DNA of 64,000 nt from JACCTU01 sp963788055 (GCA_963788055.1 CAWBFA010000005.1:806001-870000); one strand, 5' to 3'. Shown: positions 1 through 9,385, counted from the first letter of the stretch. Notes: a model not told the origin generated them from the letters alone. Numbers and translations: made by a program.

Positions 1-215
1 CAGAACTTCGAGCCGAGCATGTCGCTCGAGATCGCCGACTGTAGCTCGGCACGATCTCGCTGGAGTTCGACGTGGACACGCTCGAGGGCCGCGCAAACTC
101 GTTGCACAAGCTCGAGACCCTGATCGCCGCGCTTCAGGTCTTCCGCGCGGCGCTCGGGGACGAGTTCGAGCCCTACGACGAGCGCGCGCGGCAGCTGGAA
201 GCACTGGATGCGTGA
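1..215 (+). CDS. C-terminal end of an unrecognised protein (truncated, one frameshift)
   Basis: The 5' part lies outside the window. Bases 1 to about 40 read in frame 1 and the rest up to the TGA at 213-215 reads in frame 3, so one indel near 40-45 separates the halves. The second half is rich in Leu, Glu and Ala (ending RQLEALDA) and looks helical. I recognise no family. It lies upstream of a strong hairpin and the tRNA genes. Confidence 0.45.
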
Positions 216-223
216 GCCGGGAG

Positions 224-252
224 GCCGGGGCGGGTTCGAACCCCGCCCCGGC
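224..252 (+). terminator. GC-rich hairpin after the partial gene
   Basis: An 11-bp perfect stem (224-234 with 242-252) around a TTCGAAC loop starts 9 bases after the stop codon at 213-215. There is no T-run. It resembles a T-arm superficially but has no acceptor partner, so a terminator is the better reading. Confidence 0.55.
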
Positions 253-272
253 GACAACCGCGCTCACGACCT

Positions 273-344
273 GCCTCCGTAGCTCAGTCGGAAGAGCACC
301 GGGCTTCGAACCCGGGCGCAGAGGTTCGATTCCTCTCGGAGGCT
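273..344 (+). tRNA. tRNA-Arg (anticodon TCG)
   Basis: A complete cloverleaf is visible: acceptor gcctccg (273-279) with cggaggc (337-343), D-arm with agctcag, anticodon arm ccggg/cccgg with loop CTTCGAA, and T-arm agagg-ttcgatt-cctct. The anticodon TCG reads CGA codons. CCA is not encoded. Confidence 0.93.
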
Positions 345-357
345 CTGCAATTCACAT

Positions 358-455
358 GGGCCCGCAGCAGGAGAGTCAGCGAGTGCGGCCGCTGTCGGCG
401 TGGTAGCGCCGGCGATGAGAGCGGAAACTTCGTGGGTGCAACTCCCACCGGGTCC
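358..455 (+). other. tRNA-like element between tRNA-Arg and tRNA-Cys (possible degenerate type II tRNA)
   Basis: The ends look like a tRNA: gggcccg (358-364) pairs with cgggtcc (449-455) with one G-U, and directly 5' of the latter is a 5-bp T-stem gtggg/cccac with a 7-base loop TGCAACT. The middle (about 70 bases) holds a 5-bp stem CGGCG/CGCCG with a 6-base loop, but I cannot assign a regular D-arm or anticodon. It could be a decayed long-variable-arm tRNA, an unusual tRNA, or chance. Confidence 0.3.
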
Positions 456-458
456 ACT

Positions 459-529
459 GACACCGTGGCCGAGCGGCGAGGCGCGCGCCTGCAAAGCGCG
501 CTACGGCGGTTCGAGTCCGCCCGGTGTCT
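459..529 (+). tRNA. tRNA-Cys (anticodon GCA)
   Basis: Acceptor gacaccg (459-465) pairs with cggtgtc (522-528). The D-arm has the actinobacterial tRNA-Cys form tggccgagcggcgaggc, the anticodon loop is CTGCAAA (GCA), and the T-arm is ggcgg-ttcgagt-ccgcc with minor mismatch. No CCA is encoded. Confidence 0.93.
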
Positions 530-556
530 CTCAACGATGGATAGAAAGGAGGAGCG

Positions 557-1878
557 ATGAGCACGATCAAGACGTTCGGCTCCGTCGACGAGCGGAGCCT
601 CGAGCAGCTGAAGCGGTGCATGGAGGCCGGCGATGCCGAGTTCGGCGTGCTCTGCGCCGACCACCACCCGGGTTACTCGCAGCCGATCGGCGGCGGCATC
701 GCCTACGAGGGCTACGTCTCGCCGTCGGGTGTCGGCTACGACATCGGCTGTGGAAACAAGGCTGCGCTGACCGACCTCACTCGCGCGGATCTCGATGCGC
801 TGGGCGGCGTCGAGTCGATCATGGGCGAGATCACCCGGCGGATCTCGTTCGGTATGGGCGTGCCGGCGCAGGAGCGGACCGATCATCCGGTGCTCGACGC
901 GATCCGCGAGGCGGACTTCGCGCCGCAGCGCAAGCTGGCGCAGCTGGCCGAGTCGCAGCTCGGCACGGTCGGCTCGGGCAACCACTACGTCAACCTGATG
1001 GAGGACGAGGAGGGCCGTGTGTGGGTCGGCGTGCACTTCGGCTCGCGCGGCTTCGGTCACAAGACGGCCTCGGGCTTCCTCGCGCTGGCGCAGGGCCTGC
1101 GGTTCGACGGCAAGGCGAGCGAGGGCGAGATGGACTCGCCGCCGGTCCTGTTCGAGGTCGGCTCGGAGCTCGGCGACGCGTACGTCTCGGCGATGGAGCT
1201 GGCGGGCGACTACGCCTACGCGGGCCGCGACGTGGTCGTGTCGAAGGTGCTCGAGATCCTCGGCGCCGTCGGCGGTGGACGAGGTGCACAACCACCACAA
1301 CTTCGCGTGGCGGGAGGAGCACTTCGGCCGGACCTACTGGGTGATCCGCAAGGGTTGCACGCCGGCGCGGCCGGGCCAGAAGGGCTTCGTCGGCGGCTCG
1401 ATGGGTGACGAGTCGGTGATCCTGGAGGGCGTCGAGTCGCGACGAGAACGAGCAGGCGCTCTACTCGACGGTGCACGGCGCCGGCCGGGTGATGAGCCGT
1501 TCGCAGGCGGCCGGTCGGATCCGGCGTCGCAAGCGGTACGCGTGCCGGAACCGCGACTGCGACCGTGTCGATTCGACGGCTCAGCTCGACGCCGCGAAGA
1601 AGGGCGTGTGCCCGGACCACCCCGAGTCGGGCGTGATGAAGGTCTGGGTGCAGGAGCAGCTCAAGCCCGGCCTCGTCGACTGGCCCGCCGTGCAGTCGCG
1701 CCTGCGTGAGCAGGGCATCGTGCTCGTCGGCGGCGGCGCAGACGAGGCGCCGGAGGTGTACAAGCGCCTGCCGGAGGTCCTCGCCGCGCACGGCGACTCG
1801 ATCCGTGTGAAGCACACGCTCCGCCCGCTCGGTGTCGCGATGGCCGGTCGCGACGTGCACGACCCGTACAAGGACTGA
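557..1878 (+). pseudogene. rtcB: RtcB family RNA ligase, broken by two frameshifts
   Basis: RtcB ligates 2',3'-cyclic phosphate or 3'-phosphate RNA ends to 5'-OH ends with GTP and Mn2+. Family blocks run in order across three frames: DHHPGYSQPIGG and GVGYDIGCGNK, GSGNHYVNL, GVHFGSRGFGHKTA, then after a shift near 1272 HNHHNF and KGCTPA..GQKGFVGGSMGD, then after a shift near 1437 TVHGAGRVMSR, which holds the guanylylated histidine. Both shifts equal one inserted base, so consensus error is possible. After the HGAGR motif there is a cysteine-bearing segment (CRNRDC ... CPDH) that looks like a small metal knuckle. The start is ATG after gaaaggaggagcg. It lies just after tRNA genes, which suits an RNA-repair role but may be chance. 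Confidence 0.88.
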
Positions 1879-1900
1879 GGGCCGCGCGAGCGGCCCTCAG
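1875..1900 (+). terminator. Hairpin overlapping the rtcB stop codon
   Basis: An 11-bp stem (1875-1885 with 1890-1900) with GCGA loop overlaps the TGA at 1876-1878. There is no T-run. Confidence 0.55.
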
Positions 1901-1957
1901 TCGTTCACGCGCAGAGTTGGCTTGACCGCGCCGCCGATCGACTCTAGCGTCGAGTTC

Positions 1958-2587
1958 GTGCCGAACCGCGTGGTCTGTATCTCGAGCCTCGACGGCGCCG
2001 GCGGCGAGGAGGTCGGTCGTCTCGTGGCCGAGCGCCTCGGCGTTCGTCTGATCGACGAGGAGATCATCCGACGGGCAGCGCGTGAGGCCGGCGTCGACAG
2101 CCACGTCGTGGCCGACGCGGAGCAACGCAAGTCGCTCGTGTCGCGTGTGCTCAAGGATGTCCTCGCGGGCAGCGCGGCTGCCGCGCCTACGCTCGGCCTT
2201 CCGGCGGATTCACGAGACGCCCTCCAGGAGAGCGACGACTTCCGGGGACTCATCCGCACGGCAGTGGAAGAGACTGCGGAGGAGGGCGACTGCGTCATCG
2301 TCGCGCATGCGGCCTCTGTTGCTCTCTCCGGACGAGCCGGCGTACTTCGAGTGCTGGTGACGGCGTCGCCGGATTCCCGCAGCGAACGCCTGGCCCAGGC
2401 GAACGGCATTGACGAGCGAGAGGCAGCGAAGCGAGTCGAGCAGGCGGATGCCGCTCGTGCCGATTACCTGAAGCGGTTCTACGGCCTGAGAGCCGAGCCC
2501 CCGACTCTGTACGACCTCGTCCTGAACACGGATCGACTGTCGAGTGCGCAGGCGGCGGTGTTGATCGCCGACGCTACGCATGTCTGA
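1958..2587 (+). CDS. Cytidylate kinase-like family protein
   Basis: A 209-aa protein from GTG 1958 (MPNRVVCISSLDG). It resembles the cytidylate-kinase-like family: a degenerate P-loop (SSLDGAGGEEVGR), ERLGVRLIDEEIIRRAAREAGV, a central GDCVIVAHAASVALS strand and a C-terminal arginine-rich helix ending YDLVLNTDRLS, as in nucleoside monophosphate kinases. These proteins are usually uncharacterised and may not phosphorylate CMP. The P-loop lacks a clear GK[ST], which argues against a standard kinase. The reading frame is open further upstream, but GTG 1958 gives the conserved N-terminus. Confidence 0.75.
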   Translation: MPNRVVCISSLDGAGGEEVGRLVAERLGVRLIDEEIIRRAAREAGVDSHVVADAEQRKSLVSRVLKDVLAGSAAAAPTLGLPADSRDALQESDDFRGLIRTAVEETAEEGDCVIVAHAASVALSGRAGVLRVLVTASPDSRSERLAQANGIDEREAAKRVEQADAARADYLKRFYGLRAEPPTLYDLVLNTDRLSSAQAAVLIADATHV

Positions 2588-2662
2588 CGGTGGCAGCGGA
2601 GGCGGCGCCGCCCGAGGAGCGGCAATTTGGCTGTTTCCGCCTCCGGGTGCCAAACTAGGGCC

Positions 2663-4048
2663 GTGACCGCCGTCGCCGACGCGATCCAGATCGACGAGGC
2701 CGCATTCCGTGGCTCCGTCGTGCGTCCCGAGCATCCGGAGTACGACCTGCATCGCAAGATCTGGAACGGCTCGTTCGACAGGCGCCCGGCGCTGATCGTC
2801 CGCTGCGCGGGCGTCTCGGACGTGATCGCAGCGGTGAAGTTCGGCCGGGCGAGCGGCCTGCCGGTCGCGGTGCGGAGCGGTGGGCACTCGTTCCCGGGCC
2901 TGTCGGTCGCGGACGACGCGTTGATGATCGACCTCTCGCCGATGAAGGGCGTCCGCGTCGATCCCGAAACGCGAACGGCGCGCGTGCAGGCGGGCGTCCT
3001 GCTCGGCGAGCTCGACAGGGAGACACAGGCGTTCGGGCTCGCTGTGCCGTCCGGCATCGTCACGCACACGGGCGTGGCAGGGCTCACGCTCGGGGGCGGG
3101 ATCGGCTGGATCATGCGCAAGCACGGGCTCTCGGTCGACCAGCTCGTCTCGATGGATCTCGTCACGGCCGACGGCGAGTTCGTCAAGGCGAGCGCGGACG
3201 AGAACGCGGATCTCTTCTGGGGCCTGCGCGGGGGCGGCGGCAACTTCGGGATCGTCACGGAGTTCGAGTTCCGCTGCGTGCCGCTCGGGACGCAGGTGCT
3301 CGCAGGTCCGATCTTCTGGCCGATGGAGCAGTCGGGCGAGGTCCTGCGCTTCTATCGCGACTGGGTCGCCGACGCGCCGGACGAGCTGATGACGATCGTC
3401 CTCCACCGCAAGGCGCCGCCGCTGCCGTTCGTTCCCGAGGAGCTGCACGGGAAGCCGGTCGTGATGGTCGTCCCCTGCTGGGCCGGCGACGTGGAGGAAG
3501 GAGAGAAGTTCATCCGTCCGTTGAAGGAATTCGGCTCGCCCGTCGCGGACGTCTGCATGCCGAAGCCGTACTTGACGCACCAGGCGATGTTCGACCCGAG
3601 CTTCGTGCCGGGCCGTTGGTACTACTTCAAGAGCTGCGACGTCGCGGAGCTGACCGACGAGATCATCGACATCACCGTCGAGCGCTCGCTGAAGATCAAG
3701 TCGCCGCTGACGTCGTTCCCGATCTGGCAGATGGGCGGAGCGGTGAGCCGGGTGGGCGACGACGAGACCGCGTTCAACGGCCGCACTGCGGCCTTCACCT
3801 ACAACATCGGCGCGTCGCACGGAGACCGGCGAGGGCTTCGACGAGGAGCGCGAGTGGGTGCGGGAGCTTCTGGTCGGCGCTGGAGCCCTGGCACGAAGGC
3901 GTGTACGTGAACTTCCTGGGCGACGAGGGAGCCGAGCGGGTTCGCCAGGCCGTACGGTCCGGAGAAGTACGACCGGCTGCGCGCGTTGAAGCAGAAGTAC
4001 GACCCGGACAACTTCTTCCGGATCAACCAGAACATCTCGCCGAGCTGA
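2663..4048 (+). pseudogene. FAD-binding oxidoreductase with BBE domain, three frameshifts near the 3' end
   Basis: A berberine-bridge-enzyme type flavoprotein (about 461 aa reconstructed). The PCMH-type FAD domain shows VAVRSGGHSFPG, with His as a likely flavin attachment site, then GVAGLTLGGGIGWIMRKHGL and GGGGNFGIVTEFEF. The C-terminal BBE domain appears only when frames are joined: shifts near 3818, 3867 and 3952, each equal to one extra base, give EPWHEGVYVNFLGDEG and then KYDPDNFFRINQNI before TGA at 4046-4048. Such enzymes oxidise sugars or secondary metabolites; the substrate here is unknown. GTG 2663 is the likely start. The clustered shifts suggest poor consensus or a young pseudogene. 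Confidence 0.85.
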
Positions 4049-4058
4049 ACGACGTCGT

Positions 4059-5719
4059 GTGAGCGCGACCGTCGCGCACGCGGATGACCATCTGGCCAAC
4101 GGTTATGAGGCGCTCGCGACCGGCGACTGGCCGGGCGCACGTGAGGCGTTTGCGAGCGCGCTGACCGCCGGCGGAATCCGCGGAAGCGCTCGACGGGCTC
4201 GGCCGCGCTCTCTGGTGGCTCCGCGAGGAGCGTGACTCCGTCGTCTATCGCGAACGAGCGTACGCAGGGTTCCGTCGCGACGGCGAGCTTGCACGGGCGG
4301 CGCGCATTGCTCTTTGGCTTTCTCGGGAGTACGCACTCGCCTTCGGTAACGACTCGGCAGCGGGAGGCTGGCTCGCGCGGGCGGATCGGGCTGCTTCGGG
4401 ACGTTGCGCCTGGCACCGAGCAGGGATGGCTCGGCCTCGCGCGCTCCGAGCGCACCCGCGACAGCGAGGAGTCGGCGCTGCCTCGCGTCCGCAGCGCTCG
4501 AAGTCGCGCTCACCGCGGGCCGACGCCGATCTCGAGCTTCGCGCGCTCGCCCAGCTCGGATTCGCCGAGGTCTCGCTCGGGAAGATCGACGAGGGCCTCG
4601 AGCATCTCGACGAGGCGATGGCAGCCGCGACGAGCGGCGAGCCGACGAGTCTCGAGACGTTCGCCGACGTCTGCTGCACGTTGATGCTCGCGTGCGAGCG
4701 CGCGGGGGATGCCGAGCGGCCGCAGCAGTGGAGCCGCGTCTTGGAGGAGTTCGTGCGGAGATACGACCACGTCACGTTGCTCGCGTTTTGCCGCACCTGT
4801 TGCGCCGACGTCTTCGCCGCAAACGGGCGGGTCGATGCCGCCGAGGAGGAGCTCGTCTCTGCGATTCGCGAACTGACCGAAGCCGGTCAGCAATCGCGCT
4901 GTGTACACCCGGCCACACGCCTGGCGGAGATCCGCCTTCTCCAGGGTCGCTTCGACGAGGCAGAGCAGCTCCTCATCGGGTTCGAGGACGACCCCGACGC
5001 GATCCGCGTGGCCGTCGCGATGCGCGTGGCTCGCGGGGATGCGCGAAGCGGCGGAGGCCCTCGTCGTGCGACGCCTCGACGAGATCGGATGGACGAACCT
5101 TCTCTCAGCTCCGCTTCTCGAGCAGCTCGTCCAAGCGAGGCTCGCGGACGAACGCGTAGACGAAGCACGCGAGGCCGCCGAAACCCTCGCCGCCATCGCC
5201 GGTCCCTCGGGCCGCGAGCGGGTCGAAGCCGCGGCAGATCTCGCCCGAGGGCGCGTCGCCTCAGCCGCCGGCGATGCAGACGCCGTCAACATCCTGCAGC
5301 GTGCGGTCAACGGGTTCGCCGGCCTCGGACTGCGGCTCCTCGCCGCCCAAGCTCGGCTCGAGCTCGCCCGCGCCCTGGCGGTCCAGTCTCCGTCCGGGGC
5401 GATCGAAACGGCACGGCACGCACGCAACGAGTTGGAGGCGCTGGGTGCATCGCGTGAAGCAGATGCCGCAGCAGCGCTGATGCGGTCCCTCGGCGCTCGA
5501 GGTCGAGCAGGTCCGAGGAGCCTCGGGTCGGTCAGCCGGCGCGAGACCGAGGTGCTGCGGCTCCTCGGCGAGGGGCTTTCGAACCGTGAGATCGCCGACC
5601 GGCTGTTCATCAGCCCGAAGACCGCCGAGCATCATGTGAGCCGCATCTACGGGAAGCTCGGTCTCAAGTCCCGCGCCGAGGCCGCCGCCTATGCCGTGCG
5701 CAATCTCGGGGGCGAATAG
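4059..5719 (+). pseudogene. LuxR-family transcriptional regulator with TPR-like region, several frameshifts
   Basis: The C-terminal 65 residues are a clear LuxR/GerE helix-turn-helix: SRRETEVLRLLGEGLSNREIADRLFISPKTAEHHVSRIYGKL in pieces up to the stop at 5717-5719. Upstream is an Ala/Glu/Leu-rich helical repeat region like the TPR stretches of large LuxR regulators. The coding frame changes at least four times (near 4170, 4400, 4500 and 5035). The likely start is GTG 4059 (MSATVAHADDHLANGYEALA), eleven bases after the oxidase stop. No ATPase domain is visible. DNA target unknown. Confidence 0.75.
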
Positions 5720-5733
5720 GGGGTTTCCCCCTA
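5717..5733 (+). terminator. Short hairpin at the regulator stop codon
   Basis: A 7-bp stem tagggggtttcccccta sits on the stop codon of the LuxR gene. It is short and lacks a T-run, so the call is weak. Confidence 0.35.
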
Positions 5734-5789
5734 CCGCCCCGAGCCACACCGGGAGAAGCTGTCGGACAACGACGGAAGGGAGGAGTCGA

Positions 5790-6197
5790 ATGTCTGAGCA
5801 GAACAAGGAGCGGGTCAGGAAGTACTACGAAGAGGTCATCAACGGGAGGGACCTCGACGCGGTCGTCGACTATTTCGCCGACGAGCGGATCGTCGAAGGT
5901 GTTCGCCGTGGGTGCTTCTCGTACTTCACGGCATTCCCGGACCTGCACGTCAGTCTCGACGAGCTGATCGCGGAGGGCGACACCGTCTTCCTCCGCTCCA
6001 CGCTGACCGGGACGCACGACGGCGAGTACAAGGGGATTCCGCCCACTGGTCGGCACGTCGCCACCGAGTGCGCGGAGGTGTTCCGCGTCGCCGGCGGCAA
6101 GTTCGTCGGCTACTGGTGCCTCACCAACGTCGCCGGCCTGATGCGGCAGATCACCGAGGAGCAGGTCGTCACGGCCACTCCAGCGGCGGTGAGCTGA
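5790..6197 (+). CDS. SnoaL-like ester cyclase family protein
   Basis: A 135-aa protein starting at ATG 5790 after a strong ribosome binding site (gaagggaggag). It has the SnoaL/NTF2 fold signatures: RVRKYYEEVINGRDLDAVVDYFA at the N-terminus, then FPDLHVSLDELIAEGDTV and THDGEYKGIPPTGR, as in polyketide-cyclase-like proteins. Family members are often metabolic orphans. It is followed one base later by the cupin gene, so the two are translationally coupled. Confidence 0.85.
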   Translation: MSEQNKERVRKYYEEVINGRDLDAVVDYFADERIVEGVRRGCFSYFTAFPDLHVSLDELIAEGDTVFLRSTLTGTHDGEYKGIPPTGRHVATECAEVFRVAGGKFVGYWCLTNVAGLMRQITEEQVVTATPAAVS

Positions 6198-6198
6198 G

Positions 6199-6576
6199 AT
6201 GCCGAAAGCATCGAAGGCGACAGCCTCCGAGCGAGTCGAGGTCGAGGGGTACGAGGGACAGTTCGAGCACTGGGAGGGCGGCTACTCGGTCGGCTTCGAG
6301 AAGTACACGGCCGACGTCGACCTGGCACCCCTCTTCGCAGGCCTCCCCGACGACCGCTGCCAGTGCCCGCACTGGGGGTACGTGATCAAGGGGAAGTTGA
6401 CGTTCACCTTCGCCGACGGCCATTCCGAGACGTACGAGACGGGCGATGCGTACTACGCACCGCCGGGGCACACCCCTGCCCTCTTCGACGGCACCGAGGT
6501 GGTGGAGTTCCATCCGACCGAGGAGCTCAACAAGACGATGGAGGTCGTCAACAAGAACATCGAGGCGGCCGAATAG
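6199..6576 (+). CDS. Cupin domain protein
   Basis: A 125-aa single-domain cupin. The region WGYVIKGKLTFTFADG, then ETYETGDAYYAPPGHTP, matches the two conserved cupin motifs, though the first metal-binding His pair is replaced (CPHWGY), so metal binding is uncertain. It starts one base after the ester cyclase stop and probably shares its transcript. Substrate unknown. Confidence 0.85.
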   Translation: MPKASKATASERVEVEGYEGQFEHWEGGYSVGFEKYTADVDLAPLFAGLPDDRCQCPHWGYVIKGKLTFTFADGHSETYETGDAYYAPPGHTPALFDGTEVVEFHPTEELNKTMEVVNKNIEAAE

Positions 6577-6610
6577 GTCGCGAGAACTGCCTGGCACGCA
6601 GGGATCGCGG

Positions 6611-6636
6611 GCGGGCGGCGTTCGGTGGCCGCCCGC
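6611..6636. terminator. Hairpin between convergent genes
   Basis: A 9-bp stem (gcgggcggc 6611-6619 with gccgcccgc 6628-6636) lies in the gap between the cupin gene and the convergent gene ending at 6643, so it could serve both strands. Confidence 0.5.
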
Positions 6637-6642
6637 GGATCT

Positions 6643-7272
6643 TCATCGAGCAGCGGACGGGTGGAAGAGCGGCACGAGGCGCTCCTCCCAACCGGTCCGC
6701 ATTACGGCGACGAGCGACGGTGGCGTGATCAGCGTCGCCCGCTGTCTCGGACGTCGTCGCATGCGGTCGAGGTAGCCCGCCGCCGTCCAGCGCAGCAGAT
6801 CCGAGCCGAACACAAGGTAGGGCGCACCCTGGTGCAGAACGAAAGAGCCGTCGGGAAGCTCGTCGAGCGCGGCTTGGTGGTGGAGCTGTCCGCGCGTCTT
6901 GGGATCGACGCGCTCGGCGTGAAGCTGCGCGTCGATCGCGTCCGCGCCGACCTGTCCGGGGTGAAGCTCGCCCCAGATCTCCGCGAAGCGCGTGTAGTCC
7001 TCGCGACGGCAAAGCCCACAAGGGCGATGGCCGGCGGCGAAGGCCGTCGCTTCGTCGAGGAAGAAGAGCTCCGTGAAGCGTCCAGGCTGCAAAAGCGGGC
7101 CGCGCTGCCAGCCACGAAACTGAAGCCGGCAACCGATCCAGCGCTTGCCGTTGTACCGGCGGCGAATGCGCCCCGCCTCGTCGTGGAGGCAGCCGCGGTT
7201 GCCGTACACCAAGCCATGAGCGGGATCTGCGACGAGCTCGCTCAGCGGAGTGACCCGGTTTTGCAGCGGCAT
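6643..7272 (-). CDS. Conserved hypothetical protein (MPLQNRVTP family)
   Basis: A 209-aa protein beginning MPLQNRVTPLSELVADPA. It belongs to a widespread uncharacterised family with the same N-terminus. Visible features are GNRGCLHDEAG, RRYNGKRWIGCRLQFRGW and a CGLCRRED pair of cysteines, followed by FAEIWGE. I chose ATG 7272 because the conserved N-terminus starts there; the frame stays open upstream. No function is established. Confidence 0.8.
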   Translation of the reverse strand: MPLQNRVTPLSELVADPAHGLVYGNRGCLHDEAGRIRRRYNGKRWIGCRLQFRGWQRGPLLQPGRFTELFFLDEATAFAAGHRPCGLCRREDYTRFAEIWGELHPGQVGADAIDAQLHAERVDPKTRGQLHHQAALDELPDGSFVLHQGAPYLVFGSDLLRWTAAGYLDRMRRRPRQRATLITPPSLVAVMRTGWEERLVPLFHPSAAR

Positions 7273-7347
7273 CTCATCCACAGTGGTAGCGGAGGCGGGC
7301 TTGGCCCGCCGGGAGCGTTCCCAGGAGCTGCCATGGAGCGCCAGAAT

Positions 7348-7387
7348 CCGGACAAAGTTGAGCCCGCGAAGCGGGCGACTTGTCCGG
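7348..7387 (-). terminator. Long hairpin after the aldo-keto reductase, also a dispersed repeat
   Basis: The arms ccggacaa (7348-7355) and ttgtccgg (7380-7387) pair, and an inner stem gcccgc/gcgggc continues the hairpin. It ends one base before the TAA of the reductase. A near copy of its right two thirds lies at 14607-14640. Confidence 0.6.
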
Positions 7388-8413
7388 TTAGGCGGTGCTC
7401 GACTCTTCCCAGATGTTGATGTCGCTCTCCGTCGCGTAACGGTCGATCTCGGCCAGCTCTTCATCGGTGAACTCGAGATTGTCGAGCGCCGCGACGTTCG
7501 CCTCGAGCTGGGCGACGCTGCTTGCTCCCGCGAGCGTCGACGTCATGCGTGGGTCACGCAGCGTCCAGGCCAGCGCCGTCTGCGCGAGCGTCTGGCCGCG
7601 TCGTGCGGCGATCTCGTTCAACGCGCGGACCTTGGCGAGCGTCTGTTCGGTGATGAGGTCCGGCGACAGCGAGCTGGGGCGGCTTGCACGCGAGCCCTCT
7701 GGGATCCCGTCCAGGTACTTGTCGGTCAACATGCCCTGGGCGAGCGGCGAGAAGCCGATGCAGCCGACGCCGAGCTCGCCCAGCGTGTCGAGCAGCTCGG
7801 GCTCGATCCAGCGGTTCAGCATCGAATAGGCAGGCTGGTGGATCAGAAGCGGCGTGCCAAGGTCGCGGAGAATGGCCGCCGCCTCCGCCGCCTTCCCGGC
7901 GGAGTACGACGAGATGCCGACGTAGAGCGCCTTGCCCTGCCGCACCGCGCTGTCGAGCGCACCCATCGTCTCCTCGAGTGGCGTGTCTGGATCGAACCGG
8001 TGGGAGTAGAAGATGTCGACATAGTCGAGGCCGAGTCGCTGCAGACTCTGATCGAGGCTCGCGTGCAGGTATTTGCGCGAGCCCTACTCGCCGTACGGGC
8101 CGGGCCACATGTCGTACCCCGCCTTCGACGAGATGACGAGCTCGTCGCGGTACGGCGCGAGGTCATCGCGGATCAGTCGGCCGAAGTTCTCCTCGGCGGA
8201 ACCGTACGGAGGCCCGTAGTTGTTGGCGAGGTCGAAGTGCGTGATCCCGAGGTCGAACGCGCGTCGCACGATCGCGCGGATCGTGTCGAAGGGACGGTCG
8301 TGGCCGAAGTTGTTCCAGAGCCCGAGCGAAACGGCCGGAAGTTGAAGTCCGCTGCGGCCGGAACGGTTGTAGATCATCCGCTCGTAGCGGTCGGCGGCCG
8401 GCGAAAAGGTCAT
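7388..8413 (-). pseudogene. YghZ-type aldo/keto reductase with an in-frame amber stop
   Basis: Matches the L-glyceraldehyde 3-phosphate reductase group of aldo-keto reductases along its whole length (341 codons): FDLANNYGPPYGSAEENFGR, SSKAGYDMWPGPYG, VDIFYSHRFDP, LLIHQPAYSMLNRW, GVGCIGFSPLAQG and LAGASSVAQLEANV. The frame is intact except for a TAG at 8084-8086 (minus strand) in GPYGE-stop-GSRKYL, where the family carries a residue before the conserved GSRKYL. A single TGG-to-TAG change would explain it. It may be a pseudogene or a base-call error. Start ATG 8413. Confidence 0.88.
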
Positions 8414-8545
8414 GCCTCAGGTTAACGAGGGGCCGCGTTGCGAGCCTTGGCGCTAGCAGGAAGATCGAAATCGAAGTCGAGGAGCAGCTCGAGGCCGCGG
8501 CCTGAGGTCGTAAGCTTCCGGGCGAAGGGTCGGGAGGTGAAAGCC

Positions 8546-9355
8546 ATGCAGGAGCGCGTTGGCGGCAGCGCAACCCGTTGGGGCCCGCTGTTCGGCGCAC
8601 GGGCGCTCACGTGGGCCGAGACGTGGGAGGGGCCGACCGGTTGGGGAACACCCCTTTACGAGTACGTGCTCGATCGCGCGGAGATCGGTGTGGGAACGAG
8701 TTTGCTCGACTGCGGCTGCGGCGCCGGCCGCTTCGCGCGAATGGCCGCAGATCGGGGAGCGAGCGTGGGAGGCATCGACGCGTCCGAGGAGTTCATTGAG
8801 ATTGCGGCCGAGCGTGTGCCCGAGGGCGACTTTCGAGTCGGCGACATCGAGGCGTTGCCCTGGGAAGACGAATCGTTCGACGTCGTCACGGGCTTCAGCG
8901 CCTTTCAGTTCGCGGACGACAAGGTTCGAGCTCTCAGCGAGGGTCGCCGGGTGTCACGTGGCGCCGTGGCGGTGGTGATCCCGACGCGCGTGCCCGAGTC
9001 GGGAGTCACCATGGTCTTCAAACCGGTGTTCCCTCTCTTCGCCGACGAGGCACTGGAGAGCATGAAGCGAAGTGGGATGTTCGCTCTCTCGGAGCCCGGG
9101 AAGCTCGAGGAAGTGCTCGCTGGCGCCGCCCTGACGCCGTACGACGACTACGAGATCGAGTCTCAGATCATCTTCGAAGACCGAGACGCAGCCGAGCGCG
9201 CGTTCATGGGGGCAGGACCGACACAGCTAGCGATCTCCAACTCGGGCGAGGCCAGGGTTGCCCAGGAAATCCGTGCGGCGCTCGAAGCGTTCACGGCCGT
9301 CGACGGTCGCGTCGTGCTTCCGGCCTGGTACCGCGTGGTGTTGGCTCGGGACTGA
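8546..9355 (+). CDS. Class I SAM-dependent methyltransferase
   Basis: A 269-aa methyltransferase starting at ATG 8546 after gggaggtga. Motif I is SLLDCGCGAGRFARMAAD, followed by the acidic GIDASEEFI, then DIEALPWEDESFDVVTGFSAFQF. The fold is that of the UbiE/Methyltransf_11 group. The substrate cannot be told. It is followed 30 bases later by a glycosyltransferase, so a shared small-molecule tailoring role is possible but only inferred. Confidence 0.87.
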   Translation: MQERVGGSATRWGPLFGARALTWAETWEGPTGWGTPLYEYVLDRAEIGVGTSLLDCGCGAGRFARMAADRGASVGGIDASEEFIEIAAERVPEGDFRVGDIEALPWEDESFDVVTGFSAFQFADDKVRALSEGRRVSRGAVAVVIPTRVPESGVTMVFKPVFPLFADEALESMKRSGMFALSEPGKLEEVLAGAALTPYDDYEIESQIIFEDRDAAERAFMGAGPTQLAISNSGEARVAQEIRAALEAFTAVDGRVVLPAWYRVVLARD

Positions 9356-9385
9356 GCGCGCGCAGGCGGCTCACCAGCGGCGTCC

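Noticed and set aside
2210..4099. Long minus-strand open frame opposite the cytidylate-kinase-like and oxidase genes
   Set aside because: High GC leaves long antisense frames open; its residues are Arg/Ala-rich and the opposite strand has clear families.
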